From Aquabacterium sp. CECT 9606 (GTDB taxonomy: Bacteria; Pseudomonadota; Gammaproteobacteria; Burkholderiales; Burkholderiaceae_C): DNA of 64,000 bases. The notes under the pieces were generated by a model. That model saw only the letters and a program-made list of their open reading frames with translations, searched no databases and was not told the origin of the DNA. This document shows, piece after piece, positions 35,646 to 47,399 of the stretch (position 1 is the first letter of the stretch; every line of letters begins with the position of its first letter). Location: NCBI RefSeq assembly GCF_918741295.1, contig NZ_CAKKNB010000001.1, positions 1,116,001-1,180,000 on the forward strand. The letters are read 5' to 3'. The position numbers and the translations under genes are program-made.

Positions 35646-37742
35646 ATGCCACGTCAGCTCTTTGTCACGACAGCCCTGCCTTATGCCAACGGCCACTTTC
35701 ACGTGGGCCACATCATGGAATACATCCAGGCCGACATCTGGGTCAGGTTCCAGCGCATGCAAGGGCACCGCGTTCACTTCGTTGGAGCGGACGACGCCCA
35801 CGGCGCCCCCATCATGATCGCGGCTGAAAAAGCTGGCAAGACGCCGCAACAGTTCGTTGCAGACATCGCGGCGGGCCGCAAGCCGTACCTGGACGGCTTT
35901 CACATCGCGTTCGACCATTGGTCGTCCACCGACAGTGCCGAGAACCACTCGTTGGCCCAGGAGATCTACGTGGCCTTGCGAGAGGCCGGCCTGATCAGCG
36001 TGCGCCCGGTCGAGCAGTTCTTCGACCCTGAAAAAAGCATGTTCCTGCCCGACCGCTTCATCAAGGGCGAGTGCCCCAAGTGCGGCGCGAAAGACCAGTA
36101 CGGCGATTCATGCGAGGTGTGCGGCGCGGTGTATTCGCCCATCGAACTGAAGAACCCCTACTCGGCCCTGAGCGGCGCCACCCCGGTGCGCAAGACCAGC
36201 GACCACTACTTTTTCAAACTGTCCGACCCGCGCTGCGCCGAGTTTTTAGAGGCCTGGACGCAGGATGGCAAGCTGCAGTCCGAGGTCGGCAACAAGATCC
36301 GCGAATGGTTCACCAAGGATGAAAACGGCGAAGGTGGCCTGAGCGACTGGGACATCAGCCGCGATGCGCCTTATTTCGGCATCGAGATCCCCGATGCGCC
36401 GGGCAAGTATTTCTACGTGTGGCTGGACGCGCCCATCGGCTACCTGGCTTCGCTCAAAAGCTACTTTGCCCACGGCGGCCCCAAGGCCAAGTATGGCGAG
36501 ACCCGCAGCTTCGACGAGTTCATGGCCGACCCGGCGGTGGAGCAGGTGCATTTCATCGGCAAGGACATCACCTATTTCCACACGCTGTTCTGGCCCGCGA
36601 TGCTGAAGTTCAGTGGCCGCAAATTGCCCAACCAGGTCAATGTGCACGGCTTCATGACCATCAACAACGGCGACAAGATGAGCAAGAGCCGGGGCACCGG
36701 CCTGGACCCGCTCAAGTACCTGGGCCTGGGCATGAACCCCGAGTGGCTGCGTTACTACATCGCCGCCAAGCTCAACAGCAAGGTCGAGGATGTCGACTTC
36801 AACCCTGAAGACTTTGTGGCGCGCGTCAACAGCGACCTGGTGGGCAAGTACGTCAACATCGCCAGCCGCTGCTCCAACTTCATCCACAAGTACTTTGAAG
36901 GCAATCTGGCGCAACTGGGCTCGGGCGACGAAAGCAAGCTGCAAGAGATGATCCCGCTGCAGGCCGTGATCAGCCGCGAGGCTGTGATCGCCGAAGCGCT
37001 CGACAAGCGCGAGTTCGGCAAGGCCCTGCGCGACATCATGGCCGCCGCCGACGAGATCAACCAGTACTTCGACACCGCCAAGCCCTGGGAGCTGGCCAAG
37101 GACAGCGCCCAGCATGCCGCCAACAGCGCCTTGCACGAAGTGCTGTCGGCTTGCATGGAAGGCTTCAAGTACCTGACGCTGTTCCTCAGCCCCATCCTGC
37201 CCGACGTGACCCGCCGCGCCTTCGATTTCCTGGGCTTTGACCAGCCCCTGACCTGGGCCGAGCGCGCCACGCCCGTCACCACCATCCGCAAATACGAACA
37301 CCTGATGACCCGGGTCGATCCGAAGATGCTGGAAGCCTTGTTCGAGCCGCCGGCCCCTGCCGTGGTTGAAGCACCCAAACCCGGCGGCGAAGAGATCGCC
37401 CCGACCATCACCATCGACGACTTCGCCAAGGTCGACCTGCGCATCGCCAAGATCGTCAATGCCGAGCACGTCGAAGGCTCCGACAAACTGCTGCGTTTGA
37501 CGCTGGATGTGGGTGAGGGGCGGATGCGCAATGTGTTCAGCGGCATCAAGTCGGCCTACAAACCCGAAGACCTGGTTGGCAAGCTGACGGTGATGGTGGC
37601 CAACCTGGCGCCGCGCAAGATGAAGTTCGGCATCAGCGAAGGCATGGTGCTGGCCGGCTCGCACGCCGATGAAAAGGCCAACCCCGGCATCTATGTGCTG
37701 GAGCCTTTCCCCGGCGCCCAGCCGGGCATGCGGGTGCGTTGA
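35646..37742 (+). CDS. metG: Methionyl-tRNA synthetase
   Basis: A 698-residue enzyme that charges tRNA-Met. It starts at ATG 35646 ([19 protein letters not shown]); the frame is open upstream but that part overlaps apbC. HIGH-like motif HVGHIMEY, zinc knuckle [18 protein letters not shown], and KMSKSRGTG are all present. The last 110 residues are the tRNA-binding (TRBP111-like) domain, [20 protein letters not shown], which makes the enzyme a dimer. Length and domain order match the class with C-terminal extension. It ends 16 bases before the convergent CYTH gene. Confidence 0.97.
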   Translation: MPRQLFVTTALPYANGHFHVGHIMEYIQADIWVRFQRMQGHRVHFVGADDAHGAPIMIAAEKAGKTPQQFVADIAAGRKPYLDGFHIAFDHWSSTDSAENHSLAQEIYVALREAGLISVRPVEQFFDPEKSMFLPDRFIKGECPKCGAKDQYGDSCEVCGAVYSPIELKNPYSALSGATPVRKTSDHYFFKLSDPRCAEFLEAWTQDGKLQSEVGNKIREWFTKDENGEGGLSDWDISRDAPYFGIEIPDAPGKYFYVWLDAPIGYLASLKSYFAHGGPKAKYGETRSFDEFMADPAVEQVHFIGKDITYFHTLFWPAMLKFSGRKLPNQVNVHGFMTINNGDKMSKSRGTGLDPLKYLGLGMNPEWLRYYIAAKLNSKVEDVDFNPEDFVARVNSDLVGKYVNIASRCSNFIHKYFEGNLAQLGSGDESKLQEMIPLQAVISREAVIAEALDKREFGKALRDIMAAADEINQYFDTAKPWELAKDSAQHAANSALHEVLSACMEGFKYLTLFLSPILPDVTRRAFDFLGFDQPLTWAERATPVTTIRKYEHLMTRVDPKMLEALFEPPAPAVVEAPKPGGEEIAPTITIDDFAKVDLRIAKIVNAEHVEGSDKLLRLTLDVGEGRMRNVFSGIKSAYKPEDLVGKLTVMVANLAPRKMKFGISEGMVLAGSHADEKANPGIYVLEPFPGAQPGMRVR

Positions 37743-37758
37743 TGCCCTTGCGCGCCGG

Positions 37759-38712
37759 TCACAGCAGTGACGCGAACAGGTTCAGGCAGAGCAGGGTGGT
37801 GTCGGGCGAACGTGCCAGGGTGATGGCCTGGTCGGGGCGCTCAAGGGCTTGCAGCAAGGCGGTCAGATCCCGCGTTTGACCTTGTGGGCCCAGCGATACT
37901 AGCCGCTGCAAGGCTTGCCGCCAGGCGTCGATCTGCTGTGGATCAGGGGCTTGGCTGGCGGCCAACGCGCTCATGGCGTCGGTGAGCTGCTCCAGGGTCG
38001 TGGCCAGCTCGAAAGGCGTGCTGGGGTGTTGTGGTGCGGCGGCCGGAGGCGCCTTGCCAGCCGCCTGACGCGCCAGGCGGTCGCCCCGGTGTGCCTTGGT
38101 CTGGGTGTCCAGCCACAGGCCATGCCGTGCCACCCAATCCCGCGCCACGTGGATGACCGCCATGGGATGGCCGTCGACCAGTTCGATTTCCAGTTCGCGC
38201 ACCGGCACGCTCAAGTGGCCCGCGTGGATGTGGCCCAGGTCCAGTGCCAGTTCCACCACGCCGGCCTGGGACGTGCCCTGGCCTGCGCTCAATCGGGCGG
38301 TCTGGCGGTGGATGTCGGTGCGGTACAGCTCAACCAGGCCGGTTTGTTCGCCCCGGCGGTCTTGGGCTGGATCCCAAGCCAGCGTCTTGACCAGGGACGC
38401 CTCGGCGGGCGAGCCCAAATGCAGGCTCAAATCAAGCTGGGCGGCGCTGCCTTCGGCCGGTGCGGGCGCGGGCTGGTTGTCCTCCAGGCGGACCATGGTG
38501 TTGGCGCCGGAGGCCTTGAGGGTCTGAACCCAGCGTTCGCCTTCCTTGCGCAAACGCAAGGCGCTGCGTGCCTGGCCCAGCCGGCGATCGGGCGTGTCGA
38601 AGTAATGCGCTTGAAGGCGCTCCCGCGCGTGGCCCGGCAAGCGTTCAATCTCGGCCGACAAAGGCCCGAGTGAGTCGGCCGGGATCTGGAATTTAAGTTC
38701 GATTTCCTGCAT
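37759..38712 (-). CDS. CYTH-domain protein, probable triphosphatase
   Basis: A 317-residue protein. The N-terminal CYTH domain begins with the motif MQEIELKF (ExExK) and includes HYFDTPDRRLGQARSALRLR and VQTLKASGANTMVRLE, then VPVRELEIELVDG. Members hydrolyse inorganic triphosphate or similar compounds inside a beta tunnel using divalent cations. Residues from 210 on are Ala/Pro-rich with a weakly conserved helical region (FELATTLEQLTDAMSALA) that may be a truncated CHAD domain. It is divergent from the DUF3460 gene. Exact substrate unknown. Confidence 0.82.
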   Translation of the reverse strand: MQEIELKFQIPADSLGPLSAEIERLPGHARERLQAHYFDTPDRRLGQARSALRLRKEGERWVQTLKASGANTMVRLEDNQPAPAPAEGSAAQLDLSLHLGSPAEASLVKTLAWDPAQDRRGEQTGLVELYRTDIHRQTARLSAGQGTSQAGVVELALDLGHIHAGHLSVPVRELEIELVDGHPMAVIHVARDWVARHGLWLDTQTKAHRGDRLARQAAGKAPPAAAPQHPSTPFELATTLEQLTDAMSALAASQAPDPQQIDAWRQALQRLVSLGPQGQTRDLTALLQALERPDQAITLARSPDTTLLCLNLFASLL

Positions 38713-38801
38713 AAGGACTTGATTGTGGGCGACGCGGGCCCCCAGGCGGCGCGCTGCCCATAAAATGCCGGATTGATTCCCTCTTTTGACTGGTGCCCAC
38801 C

Positions 38802-39005
38802 ATGCCGCTTTTCTGGAAGCCCTACAAGTCTGACGTGACCCAGTTCATTGACAGCCTCAAGCAGCGCGACCCCCAGCTGGAAGATCGCCAACGCCAGGGC
38901 CGCTCCCTGCTGTGGGACAAGGCCATCGACCGCGACGCCCAGCAGGATTTCCGCGAATCGAATGTGGCGCAGCAGCCCTACGTTTACCAAACCAAGGGCG
39001 ACTGA
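38802..39005 (+). CDS. DUF3460 family small protein
   Basis: A 67-residue protein (MPLFWKPYKSDVTQFIDSLK) with the helical, charged composition and the LLWDKAIDRDAQQDF core of DUF3460, a family found almost only in betaproteobacteria and often just before scpA, as here. No function is known. It may be co-transcribed with scpA, whose GTG start lies 5 bases after its stop. Confidence 0.82.
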   Translation: MPLFWKPYKSDVTQFIDSLKQRDPQLEDRQRQGRSLLWDKAIDRDAQQDFRESNVAQQPYVYQTKGD

Positions 39006-39010
39006 CGGTC

Positions 39011-39838
39011 GTGAGCGAACAAGTCCTGGACGAGAACCACCTGCCCGAGGTCGTTGACCGCGTGGCGATGGCGCGTCTGTACGGCGAGCCTTTGTTCTCG
39101 ATGCCGCTGGATCTGTACATCCCGCCCGATGCGCTCGAGGTTTTCCTGGAGACCTTTGAAGGCCCGCTGGACTTGCTGCTCTACCTGATCCGCAAGCAGA
39201 ACTTCAACATCCTGGACATCCCGCTGGCCGACGTCACGCGCCAGTACCTGGCCTACGTTGACCAGATCCGCAAGCACAACCTTGAGTTGGCGTCTGATTA
39301 CCTGCTGATGGCGGCCATGCTGATCGAGATCAAGTCTCGGATGCTGCTGCCGCCCAAGAAGTCGGAAGACGGCGAAGAGGCCGAGGACCCACGCGCCGAA
39401 CTGGTCCGTCGCCTGATCGAATACGAGCAAATGAAACTGGCGGCGGCCGGGCTGACCCGCATCCCGCAACTGGGCCGCGATTTTTTGCGCGTGCAGGTGC
39501 ACAACGACCCGTCGGTGCGCGTGCGCCATCCCGATGTCGCGCTGGTGGATTTGCGCGAGGCCTGGGCCGACATCCTCAAGCGCGCCAAGCTCAACACGCA
39601 CCACATCATCACGCGCGAAGAACTGTCGGTGCGCGAGCACATGGGCATCGTGCTGCGCCGATTGCAAGGCCAGCGCTTTGTCGAGTTTGAACACCTGTTC
39701 GATGTGACGCGCGGCCCGCCTGTGCTGGTGGTGACCTTCATCGCCCTGCTGGAGCTGGGCAAGGAGCGACTGCTCGAGATCACCCAGGCCGAAGCGTTTG
39801 CGCCCATCTACGTGCGCCTGGCCTACCACCCAGCCTGA
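39011..39838 (+). CDS. scpA: Segregation and condensation protein A
   Basis: A 275-residue kleisin that joins SMC and ScpB in the bacterial condensin. It is taken to start at GTG 39011 (VSEQVLDENHLPEVV), 5 bases after DUF3460. Family marks: FEGPLDLLLYLIRKQNFNIL near the N-terminus (SMC-neck binding helix region) and LASDYLLMAAMLIEIKSRML. The C-terminal winged helix binds the SMC head (FIALLELGKERLLEITQ). The partner genes smc and scpB are not in the window. It ends 4 bases before the convergent desaturase-family gene. Confidence 0.95.
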   Translation: MSEQVLDENHLPEVVDRVAMARLYGEPLFSMPLDLYIPPDALEVFLETFEGPLDLLLYLIRKQNFNILDIPLADVTRQYLAYVDQIRKHNLELASDYLLMAAMLIEIKSRMLLPPKKSEDGEEAEDPRAELVRRLIEYEQMKLAAAGLTRIPQLGRDFLRVQVHNDPSVRVRHPDVALVDLREAWADILKRAKLNTHHIITREELSVREHMGIVLRRLQGQRFVEFEHLFDVTRGPPVLVVTFIALLELGKERLLEITQAEAFAPIYVRLAYHPA

Positions 39839-39842
39839 TCGG

Positions 39843-40724
39843 TCACCGTCGCTCGGTGCGCTCCCAATCGGGCGGCGCCCACAGGTGCTTCAAGCGCAAC
39901 CACAGCGGGCCTGGCCGCATCGCATCGCGTCCCATGGCCTGCCACTCGTGGAACATCATCACCAGCGGGTTGCTGGTGTGGATCTGTTTGACGATGCCAT
40001 AGTCGCAGGGCGCCTCCTCGGGCACGAAGCTGCCAAACAGCTTGTCCCAAATGATCAGCACCCCCGCGTAGTTGCGGTCCAGGTACTGCGGGTTGCGGGC
40101 GTGGTGCACCCGGTGATGCGAAGGCGTGTTGAAGATCGCTTCAAACCACCGCGGCATCTTGCGCACCAACTCGGTGTGCACAAAAAATTGATAAGCCAGG
40201 CTCACGGCCACCACCAGGATCACGTGGCGCGTCTCGAACCCCAACCAGGCCAACGGTAGCCAGAACACCCACATGCCAGAGATGGGGTAAGTGGGGCTTT
40301 GCCGCAGAGCGGTGGCCAGGTTCATGGTCTCGCCAGAATGGTGGGTCACGTGGCTGGCCCACATCCAGCGCACTCGGTGGCTGGCGCGGTGGAACCAGTA
40401 GTAGCAAAAGTCTTGGGCCACCAGCAGCCCGAACACGCTCCACCAAGTGATGGGGATGTCGAACAGGCGGTGCTGGTAAATCAGGTCAAACAAACCGACC
40501 AGCAGGGCCCAGGCAATGCCATCGGCCACCGCGTGGCTCAAGGCCAGGCTGGTGTTGATGGCCGTGCCTTTGACCGTGTAGGTTTGCTGTCGCCGACGGT
40601 TCAGCCACCAGGCTTCGAAGGCCATGCAGGCTGCGAAAATCGGACCCATCAGGAGCAGGAAAACTTTCTCCAGCCCGATTTCGTTCAGCTGTGTCCACAA
40701 CCCGGTCATGCCTTGTCCAACCAT
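39843..40724 (-). CDS. Sterol desaturase/fatty acid hydroxylase family enzyme
   Basis: A 293-residue membrane di-iron enzyme. The three His boxes are intact: HRASH (His112, His116), HVTHH (His125, 128, 129) and HHRVHH (His203, 204, 207, 208). Four or five hydrophobic segments surround them. The family hydroxylates or desaturates lipids using oxygen; bacterial members act on fatty acids, hopanoids or alkyl-glycerol ethers. Substrate is not visible. Start ATG 40724; the ATG at 40709 would shorten it by five residues. Divergent from panB with a 117-base gap. Confidence 0.88.
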   Translation of the reverse strand: MVGQGMTGLWTQLNEIGLEKVFLLLMGPIFAACMAFEAWWLNRRRQQTYTVKGTAINTSLALSHAVADGIAWALLVGLFDLIYQHRLFDIPITWWSVFGLLVAQDFCYYWFHRASHRVRWMWASHVTHHSGETMNLATALRQSPTYPISGMWVFWLPLAWLGFETRHVILVVAVSLAYQFFVHTELVRKMPRWFEAIFNTPSHHRVHHARNPQYLDRNYAGVLIIWDKLFGSFVPEEAPCDYGIVKQIHTSNPLVMMFHEWQAMGRDAMRPGPLWLRLKHLWAPPDWERTERR

Positions 40725-40841
40725 CCAGACGAGAAATCACCATGCTAGTCCCAGTCGCGGATGGGCGCTTGCAGAATTTCCCGCGCAAGCGGTGGCTTGT
40801 CGGCCTAGAATCGCGCCACTTTGGCACCAGACCCGCGTGAA

Positions 40842-42556
<1,715 letters not shown>

Positions 42557-42565
42557 AGTACGCTC

Positions 42566-44566
42566 TCACAGAGTGTTCAAGAAAGCCACCACTTCGTCTT
42601 GCTTGCGGCTGCGCTTCATGGGCGGCAGGCTTTGCCAGATGCGCCGGCCGTAAGGTTTTTCGATCAGCCTGACGTCGCCGATCATGAGCACGCCCCGGTC
42701 GGTCTCGCTGCGGATCAAGCGGCCTGCACCCTGCTTGAGCGCGATGATGGCTTGGGGCACCTGGTGCTCCATGAAGGGGTTGCCGCCCTCGTTCTCCAGA
42801 AGCTCCAAACGCTTGGCCAGCACCGGGTCATCGGGCGGCGCGAAGGGCAGCTTGTCGATGACCACCAGGGTCAGCGCATCGCCCTTCACGTCAATGCCCT
42901 CCCAAAAGCTGTGGCTGCCCACCAGCACGGCGTTGCCCGCGCGCCGGAAGTCGTCCAGCAAGGTGGGGCGGGGCGCATCGCCTTGTCGCAACACAGGGAA
43001 GGGGTCGCCGCCTTCTTCGAACAGTTTCTTGAGGTGGTCGGCCGCCCGTTGCACGGCGCGGTGGCTGGTGCACAGCACAAAGGCGCGCCCTCGGTTGGCG
43101 CGGATCAGCGGCAAGGCCGCGTCAACCAGGGCCTCGGTGTGGTTGGCCGCGCTGGGTGGGGGCAGGCCCTCGGGCACATACAGCATGGCCTGCGAGGGGT
43201 AGTCGTAAGGGCTGGACCAGGCCAGGCAGTGCGCATCTTCCAGGCCCAAGGCCTGGGTGAAATGCGTGAAATCGTTTTTGACCGCGAGGGTGGCCGAGGT
43301 GAAGATCCAGGCGCGGCGCGGCGCCTCGGCGGGCGGTTTGGACTCGTCGCTGCTGTCTTCGTTTGCTTCGGTCTCAAAGGCGTTGTCGGCCAGGCCCAGG
43401 CGTTGGCGCCGGAACACGTCGGCCACGGAGATGGGGGTGCGGTGCAATTGCAGGCCGTGGCTGCCCACATCCACCCAGCACAGCTCGGGCTCGTTGGCGC
43501 GCTCTGGGGCCCCCCAGGCCGACAGGCGCTGCATCAAGGCATGGGCGCGCCGCTGCAACTGGGCCAGGTCGGGGCTGCGGTCCGCCTGGGATTCCAACGT
43601 GTCGCGCACCTCGGACAAGGCTTCGCGCAAGGTGAGCAGGGCGGCGTGCAGAGGGTGGGCGGCGCCGAGCTGAGGGTGGGCCAGGCGCTGCGTCTGCGGC
43701 CCGAAGCACAGGCGCAGGTCGCGGGTGGCGCGGTCCAGCGGGGCCAGCACATCGTTCCATTTGGCGCCGTCGCGGGCCTGGGTCTGGCCGGTGGCCAGCG
43801 TGTCGCGCAGCAGGTCCAGCAACTGGGCAGTCGAGACCGAGTCGCCAAAGAACAGCGTGGCGGTGTCGGGCAGCTGGTGGGCTTCGTCAAAGATGATGGT
43901 CTGGGCGTTGGGCAGCAACTCGGGCACGCCCTCTTCGCGCAGCATCAGGTCGGCGAAAAACAGATGGTGGTTGACCACGACGACGTCCGCGTCCTGGGCT
44001 TCACGCCGGGCCTTCATCACGAAGCAGTCGGTGTAGTGCTTGCACTCGCTGCCCAGGCAGTTCTCGCGCGTGGAGGTGACCCGCGCCCAAATGGTGGCGT
44101 GCTCGGGCACGGTGGGGCATTCGGCCTTGTCGCCCGTGGGGCTGAGGTGGATGAAGCGGTTGATCAGGCCCAGGTCTTTGACCTCCTGGCGGCTGCTGAG
44201 CATGGCGTCCTGGTTGGCGCCGTTCAGGTGGTGCCAGCACAGGTAGTTGCTGCGGCCTTTGAGCAAGGCCACCTTGACAGGCACGGCCAAGGCCGCGCGC
44301 ACGGCGGGCAGATCGCGGTGGAAGAGCTGGTCTTGCAGGGCCTTGGTGCCGGTCGACACGATGACCTTGCCGCCTTCGAGCAGAGAGGGCACCAGGTAGG
44401 CCGCCGTTTTGCCCACGCCGGTGCCGGCTTCCAGCACGACGGTGCTGGCATCGTGGATGGCTTGGGCCACCGCCTGGGCCATCTCGATCTGTTCGTGGCG
44501 CACGTGGTAGCCATCGAAGGCGCGGGCCAGGGGGCCGGAGGCAGAGAAAATCGTGGGCAGGTCCAT
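42566..44566 (-). CDS. DinG/YoaA-type ATP-dependent DNA helicase
   Basis: A 666-residue XPD-like helicase starting at ATG 44566 (MDLPTIFSASGPLARAF). Walker A is EAGTGVGKTAAYLVPSLL; the DEAH box is IIFDEAHQLPD; a cysteine set that could hold the 4Fe-4S cluster lies between them (NYLCWHHL, KAECPTVP, ENCLGSECKHYTDCF). Later motifs SHSFWEGIDVKG and QGAGRLIRSETDRG complete it. Such helicases unwind 5' to 3' and repair DNA or resolve R-loops. YoaA and DinG cannot be told apart safely here; the compact cysteine region fits YoaA. Confidence 0.9.
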   Translation of the reverse strand: MDLPTIFSASGPLARAFDGYHVRHEQIEMAQAVAQAIHDASTVVLEAGTGVGKTAAYLVPSLLEGGKVIVSTGTKALQDQLFHRDLPAVRAALAVPVKVALLKGRSNYLCWHHLNGANQDAMLSSRQEVKDLGLINRFIHLSPTGDKAECPTVPEHATIWARVTSTRENCLGSECKHYTDCFVMKARREAQDADVVVVNHHLFFADLMLREEGVPELLPNAQTIIFDEAHQLPDTATLFFGDSVSTAQLLDLLRDTLATGQTQARDGAKWNDVLAPLDRATRDLRLCFGPQTQRLAHPQLGAAHPLHAALLTLREALSEVRDTLESQADRSPDLAQLQRRAHALMQRLSAWGAPERANEPELCWVDVGSHGLQLHRTPISVADVFRRQRLGLADNAFETEANEDSSDESKPPAEAPRRAWIFTSATLAVKNDFTHFTQALGLEDAHCLAWSSPYDYPSQAMLYVPEGLPPPSAANHTEALVDAALPLIRANRGRAFVLCTSHRAVQRAADHLKKLFEEGGDPFPVLRQGDAPRPTLLDDFRRAGNAVLVGSHSFWEGIDVKGDALTLVVIDKLPFAPPDDPVLAKRLELLENEGGNPFMEHQVPQAIIALKQGAGRLIRSETDRGVLMIGDVRLIEKPYGRRIWQSLPPMKRSRKQDEVVAFLNTL

Positions 44567-44617
44567 GGTGGGCAAGAAGTGGCAGCGCCCATTGTCAGGC
44601 CTGCCGGTCTCCCTCCT

Positions 44618-47299
44618 TCAGGGGCTTGTGCGAACCACCGATGCGTTGAGCGCCCGCTCCAGGGTCTCAATGCAATCGCGGCGGTGGGCTTCGGCCGTGC
44701 TTGATGAGCTGCCGCCCCAGGGGCTGGCCTTCAGCGCCGTCAGCAGGGCGCGGGCTTGCTCACGGACCACCGAGCGCACGTCGGCCCGGTTGCTGGCCGA
44801 GCGCAGCACCCAGGCGGACAACCGGTTCACGTGCTCGCGCTGCAGGTTGCGCCGCCAGGGCGCATCGTCACCCTGTGCGGCCGTCACGGAGGTGCCCCAC
44901 ACGGCGTCCTTGACCCGCTGGTGCAGTTCCCGCAGGGTCAGTGGCGCTTCACGGCGATCGCGCGTGCGGTCGATGTTGTCCAGCATGCGGTCGGCCAGGC
45001 CGTCCGCCATCAAGGTGTCCAGCACCAGGCGTTGCAGTGACAGCAGGGTGTCGGCGATGGAGAAATCCGTCCGCGCACCGTTGCCTTCGATCCGCTCGAA
45101 ATAGTCCGGGGCCATGCGGCGTTGCAGCCCAGGCGACAGGCTCAGGGCTTGGGGCGAGAGCAGCTCAGCGGCGATCAGGTCCAGGGCCGCGCGTTGGGTG
45201 GCGGCGGGCAAGGGGTCCAGGGCATCCCGGCCGCTGCCCACCGCGTTGCGGCGAGTGACCAGGCCACCCACCTGGCGCAGCAGGATCTGCGAGGTGCGGG
45301 CGACGTCTCGCAGCGCATACGTGACCCGTTGGCGCAGCAGGCTGGGGTCTTCTGGCGGGCTGGCTTTTTCTTGTACTTGCCGGGCGATCAGGTCCTTGGC
45401 AATGACCAGGCGCTGGCGGGCAAAGACCACGGGATCGCGGCCCAGGTCAAAGGTCAGCGATTGGGGGTCGAGCCCGAGGTACTCGTCCTCGTCGGTCCCG
45501 AAATCGAGCTTGTCCACCCAAGCCGGGTCGGCACTGCGCTGGGCGATCTGCTTTAACGCGGCTGCTTCGTCGGTGCCCAAAGGCTTGTAGCCATATTCGA
45601 TGGCCCAATAGTCATAAGGCCCCAGGGTGGTTTGAAAGGCTGCTGGCGCTGGCCGTCCGGGCAAAGGCAGGTTGATGGGGGCATAGTCCATCACCGAGGC
45701 GCTGTTGCCTTCGCGCAGCGTCAGCGCGGGGTCGGCCAGTTGCTCGGCAGTGTGCCAGCGCGAGCCCCTGAAGTTGTGCCGCAAGCCCAAGGTGTGCCCA
45801 ACCTCGTGCATGGTCGTGTCTTTCAGGTAGGCCAGCACAAAGGCTTGCACGTCCGGGCTGTTCGGGTCCAGCCGGCCTGATGAAGCGGCCATCAGGTCCA
45901 GGCCATAGCCCAGTTGTTCGGCAGCTTCGGCTGCGTGCTCGCATTGGTCCCCGGCCGAATGCGCGGAGGGCGCCATGATGATCTCGCTTCGCAAGGTGCG
46001 GATCGCACGGGAAGACAGGCTTTCGAGGGCGATGTCCGCTTGCAGGATTTCGCCCGTGCGCGGGTCCACGTGGGTGGGCCCGATGGCGCCGAAGCCAGGT
46101 TGGCTGTTGGTCATCCAGCGCACCGTGGCCCGGGCGGCCCCCGATGCCTCGTCCACCCTGCCAGACGCGGGCACACGCACCTGGATCGCATTCCGGATGC
46201 CGATGGCTTCAAAGGCCTTGTTCCACGCCAGGATGCCTTCGGTGATGACCGGGCGGTAGGCCAGGGGGATGTTGGGATCAAGCTGGTAAATGATGGGTTG
46301 CACGGGATCGGACATGGCGGCGTCCGGCTCTTTCTTTTCAAGCCGCCAGCGGCTGATGAAGCGTTGCCGGGGGGTGCGTGCCAGGTCCTGGGTGAAGTCG
46401 GCCACCGTGGTGGTGAAATAGCCAACGCGGGGGTCGGCCGCGCGCGGTTTCATGGCGGTTTCCGGCAAGGACCTCAGGCTGTAGCGGACGTTGATGAACA
46501 GGCTGCGCGGGTCGGGCACGGAGGTGGGCACGCCGGGCGTCAAGCCCCCTGGCGCGCCACTGCCCGAGGCGATGGAGCTGGTGGCAAAGTGGTGCAGGAT
46601 GTCAAAGCTCAGGTGATCGCTTTGCGTGCGCGCCACCGAAAGCGCCGAGTTACGAGAATCCAGCGCATAGCTTTGCTTGTAGGCCCGCTGCAGTTGCAGC
46701 CCCAGGCCCAGCATGTCGTTCACCCACAAGGGGTTGGCCTCGATCAGGATGGCGCCCGTTTGGGCCTGAGGCGCGCTGGCCACACCCACGCTGGCCAGCA
46801 GGCTGGGTGAAAACGCCGCCTGAACGGCCAGCTCTTGTGGCGTGCCTTTTTGCGCGGTGTAGGCGGCGTTCATGGCCAGCAACTGCACCTGCTGTTGAAC
46901 CCGGCGGAACTCCACCCATTGGGGACGCCCCACCTGGGCCGACCGGCTGGTGATCAGTCCGCCAAAGACCCCGGCCTCGCCAATGCCCGTCACCACAGTG
47001 GGTGACAGGAAGAACGCCCGCCCCAGATTGGCCGGCGTCAGCTCGATCCAGACCTTGTCTTGTCGCTTCCACAAGGGCAGCAGGCCGTCCATGCGCTCGG
47101 CACCCTTGATGACCGACTCAAAAGCAGGGGCCGTTCCAGTGACGGGCGTTTGAGCGGGGGTGGCCGCGGTCGGAGGGGTGGTGGGCGGCGATGTCCAGCC
47201 AATCAATTGCACGGCACCGCTTTGCAAGGTGCTGCAACCTGACATGGACAGGACCAGGGTGACGATCAACAGGGAGGAGCGGACGCGGTGCAGACTCAT
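44618..47299 (-). CDS. Large zinc-dependent metalloprotease lipoprotein
   Basis: An 893-residue protein starting MSLHRVRSSLL at ATG 47299. A lipoprotein signal ends at Cys22 (VLSMSGCSTL). A DUF5117-like domain (ERMDGLLPLWKRQDKVWIEL) precedes the catalytic domain, which has the zinc motif TMHEVGHTLGLRHNFRGS (His498), as in DUF4953/M12-like peptidases. The C-terminal 300 residues are helical (DFSIADTLLSLQRLVLDTL). It probably sits at the cell envelope and cleaves unknown proteins. It is preceded by a strong terminator (47336-47375) that ends the TRAP transcript, so it has its own promoter, which I could not place. Confidence 0.85.
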   Translation of the reverse strand: MSLHRVRSSLLIVTLVLSMSGCSTLQSGAVQLIGWTSPPTTPPTAATPAQTPVTGTAPAFESVIKGAERMDGLLPLWKRQDKVWIELTPANLGRAFFLSPTVVTGIGEAGVFGGLITSRSAQVGRPQWVEFRRVQQQVQLLAMNAAYTAQKGTPQELAVQAAFSPSLLASVGVASAPQAQTGAILIEANPLWVNDMLGLGLQLQRAYKQSYALDSRNSALSVARTQSDHLSFDILHHFATSSIASGSGAPGGLTPGVPTSVPDPRSLFINVRYSLRSLPETAMKPRAADPRVGYFTTTVADFTQDLARTPRQRFISRWRLEKKEPDAAMSDPVQPIIYQLDPNIPLAYRPVITEGILAWNKAFEAIGIRNAIQVRVPASGRVDEASGAARATVRWMTNSQPGFGAIGPTHVDPRTGEILQADIALESLSSRAIRTLRSEIIMAPSAHSAGDQCEHAAEAAEQLGYGLDLMAASSGRLDPNSPDVQAFVLAYLKDTTMHEVGHTLGLRHNFRGSRWHTAEQLADPALTLREGNSASVMDYAPINLPLPGRPAPAAFQTTLGPYDYWAIEYGYKPLGTDEAAALKQIAQRSADPAWVDKLDFGTDEDEYLGLDPQSLTFDLGRDPVVFARQRLVIAKDLIARQVQEKASPPEDPSLLRQRVTYALRDVARTSQILLRQVGGLVTRRNAVGSGRDALDPLPAATQRAALDLIAAELLSPQALSLSPGLQRRMAPDYFERIEGNGARTDFSIADTLLSLQRLVLDTLMADGLADRMLDNIDRTRDRREAPLTLRELHQRVKDAVWGTSVTAAQGDDAPWRRNLQREHVNRLSAWVLRSASNRADVRSVVREQARALLTALKASPWGGSSSSTAEAHRRDCIETLERALNASVVRTSP

Positions 47300-47335
47300 G
47301 AACGACTTGGGAATGGCATGCCAATGGCCAGTATC

Positions 47336-47375
47336 AATAAAAAACCCGGCCCTTGCGAGTGCAGGGGCCGGGTTT
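47336..47375 (-). terminator. Intrinsic terminator after the TRAP permease gene
   Basis: On the minus strand an 11-bp stem (AAACCCGGCCC with GGGCCGGGTTT) is followed by TTTTTTATTG. It starts 25 bases after the stop of the TRAP permease gene. This is the clearest terminator in the window. Confidence 0.85.
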
Positions 47376-47399
47376 GTGACGACGAAGTTGCCGCTGGGC

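Noticed and set aside
42599-44704. A 701-codon open frame on the plus strand opposite the DinG-type helicase
   Set aside because: It mirrors the helicase codons, is rich in Gly, Val, His and Gln as antisense frames of GC-rich genes are, and shows no family motif. The minus-strand helicase has all its motifs.
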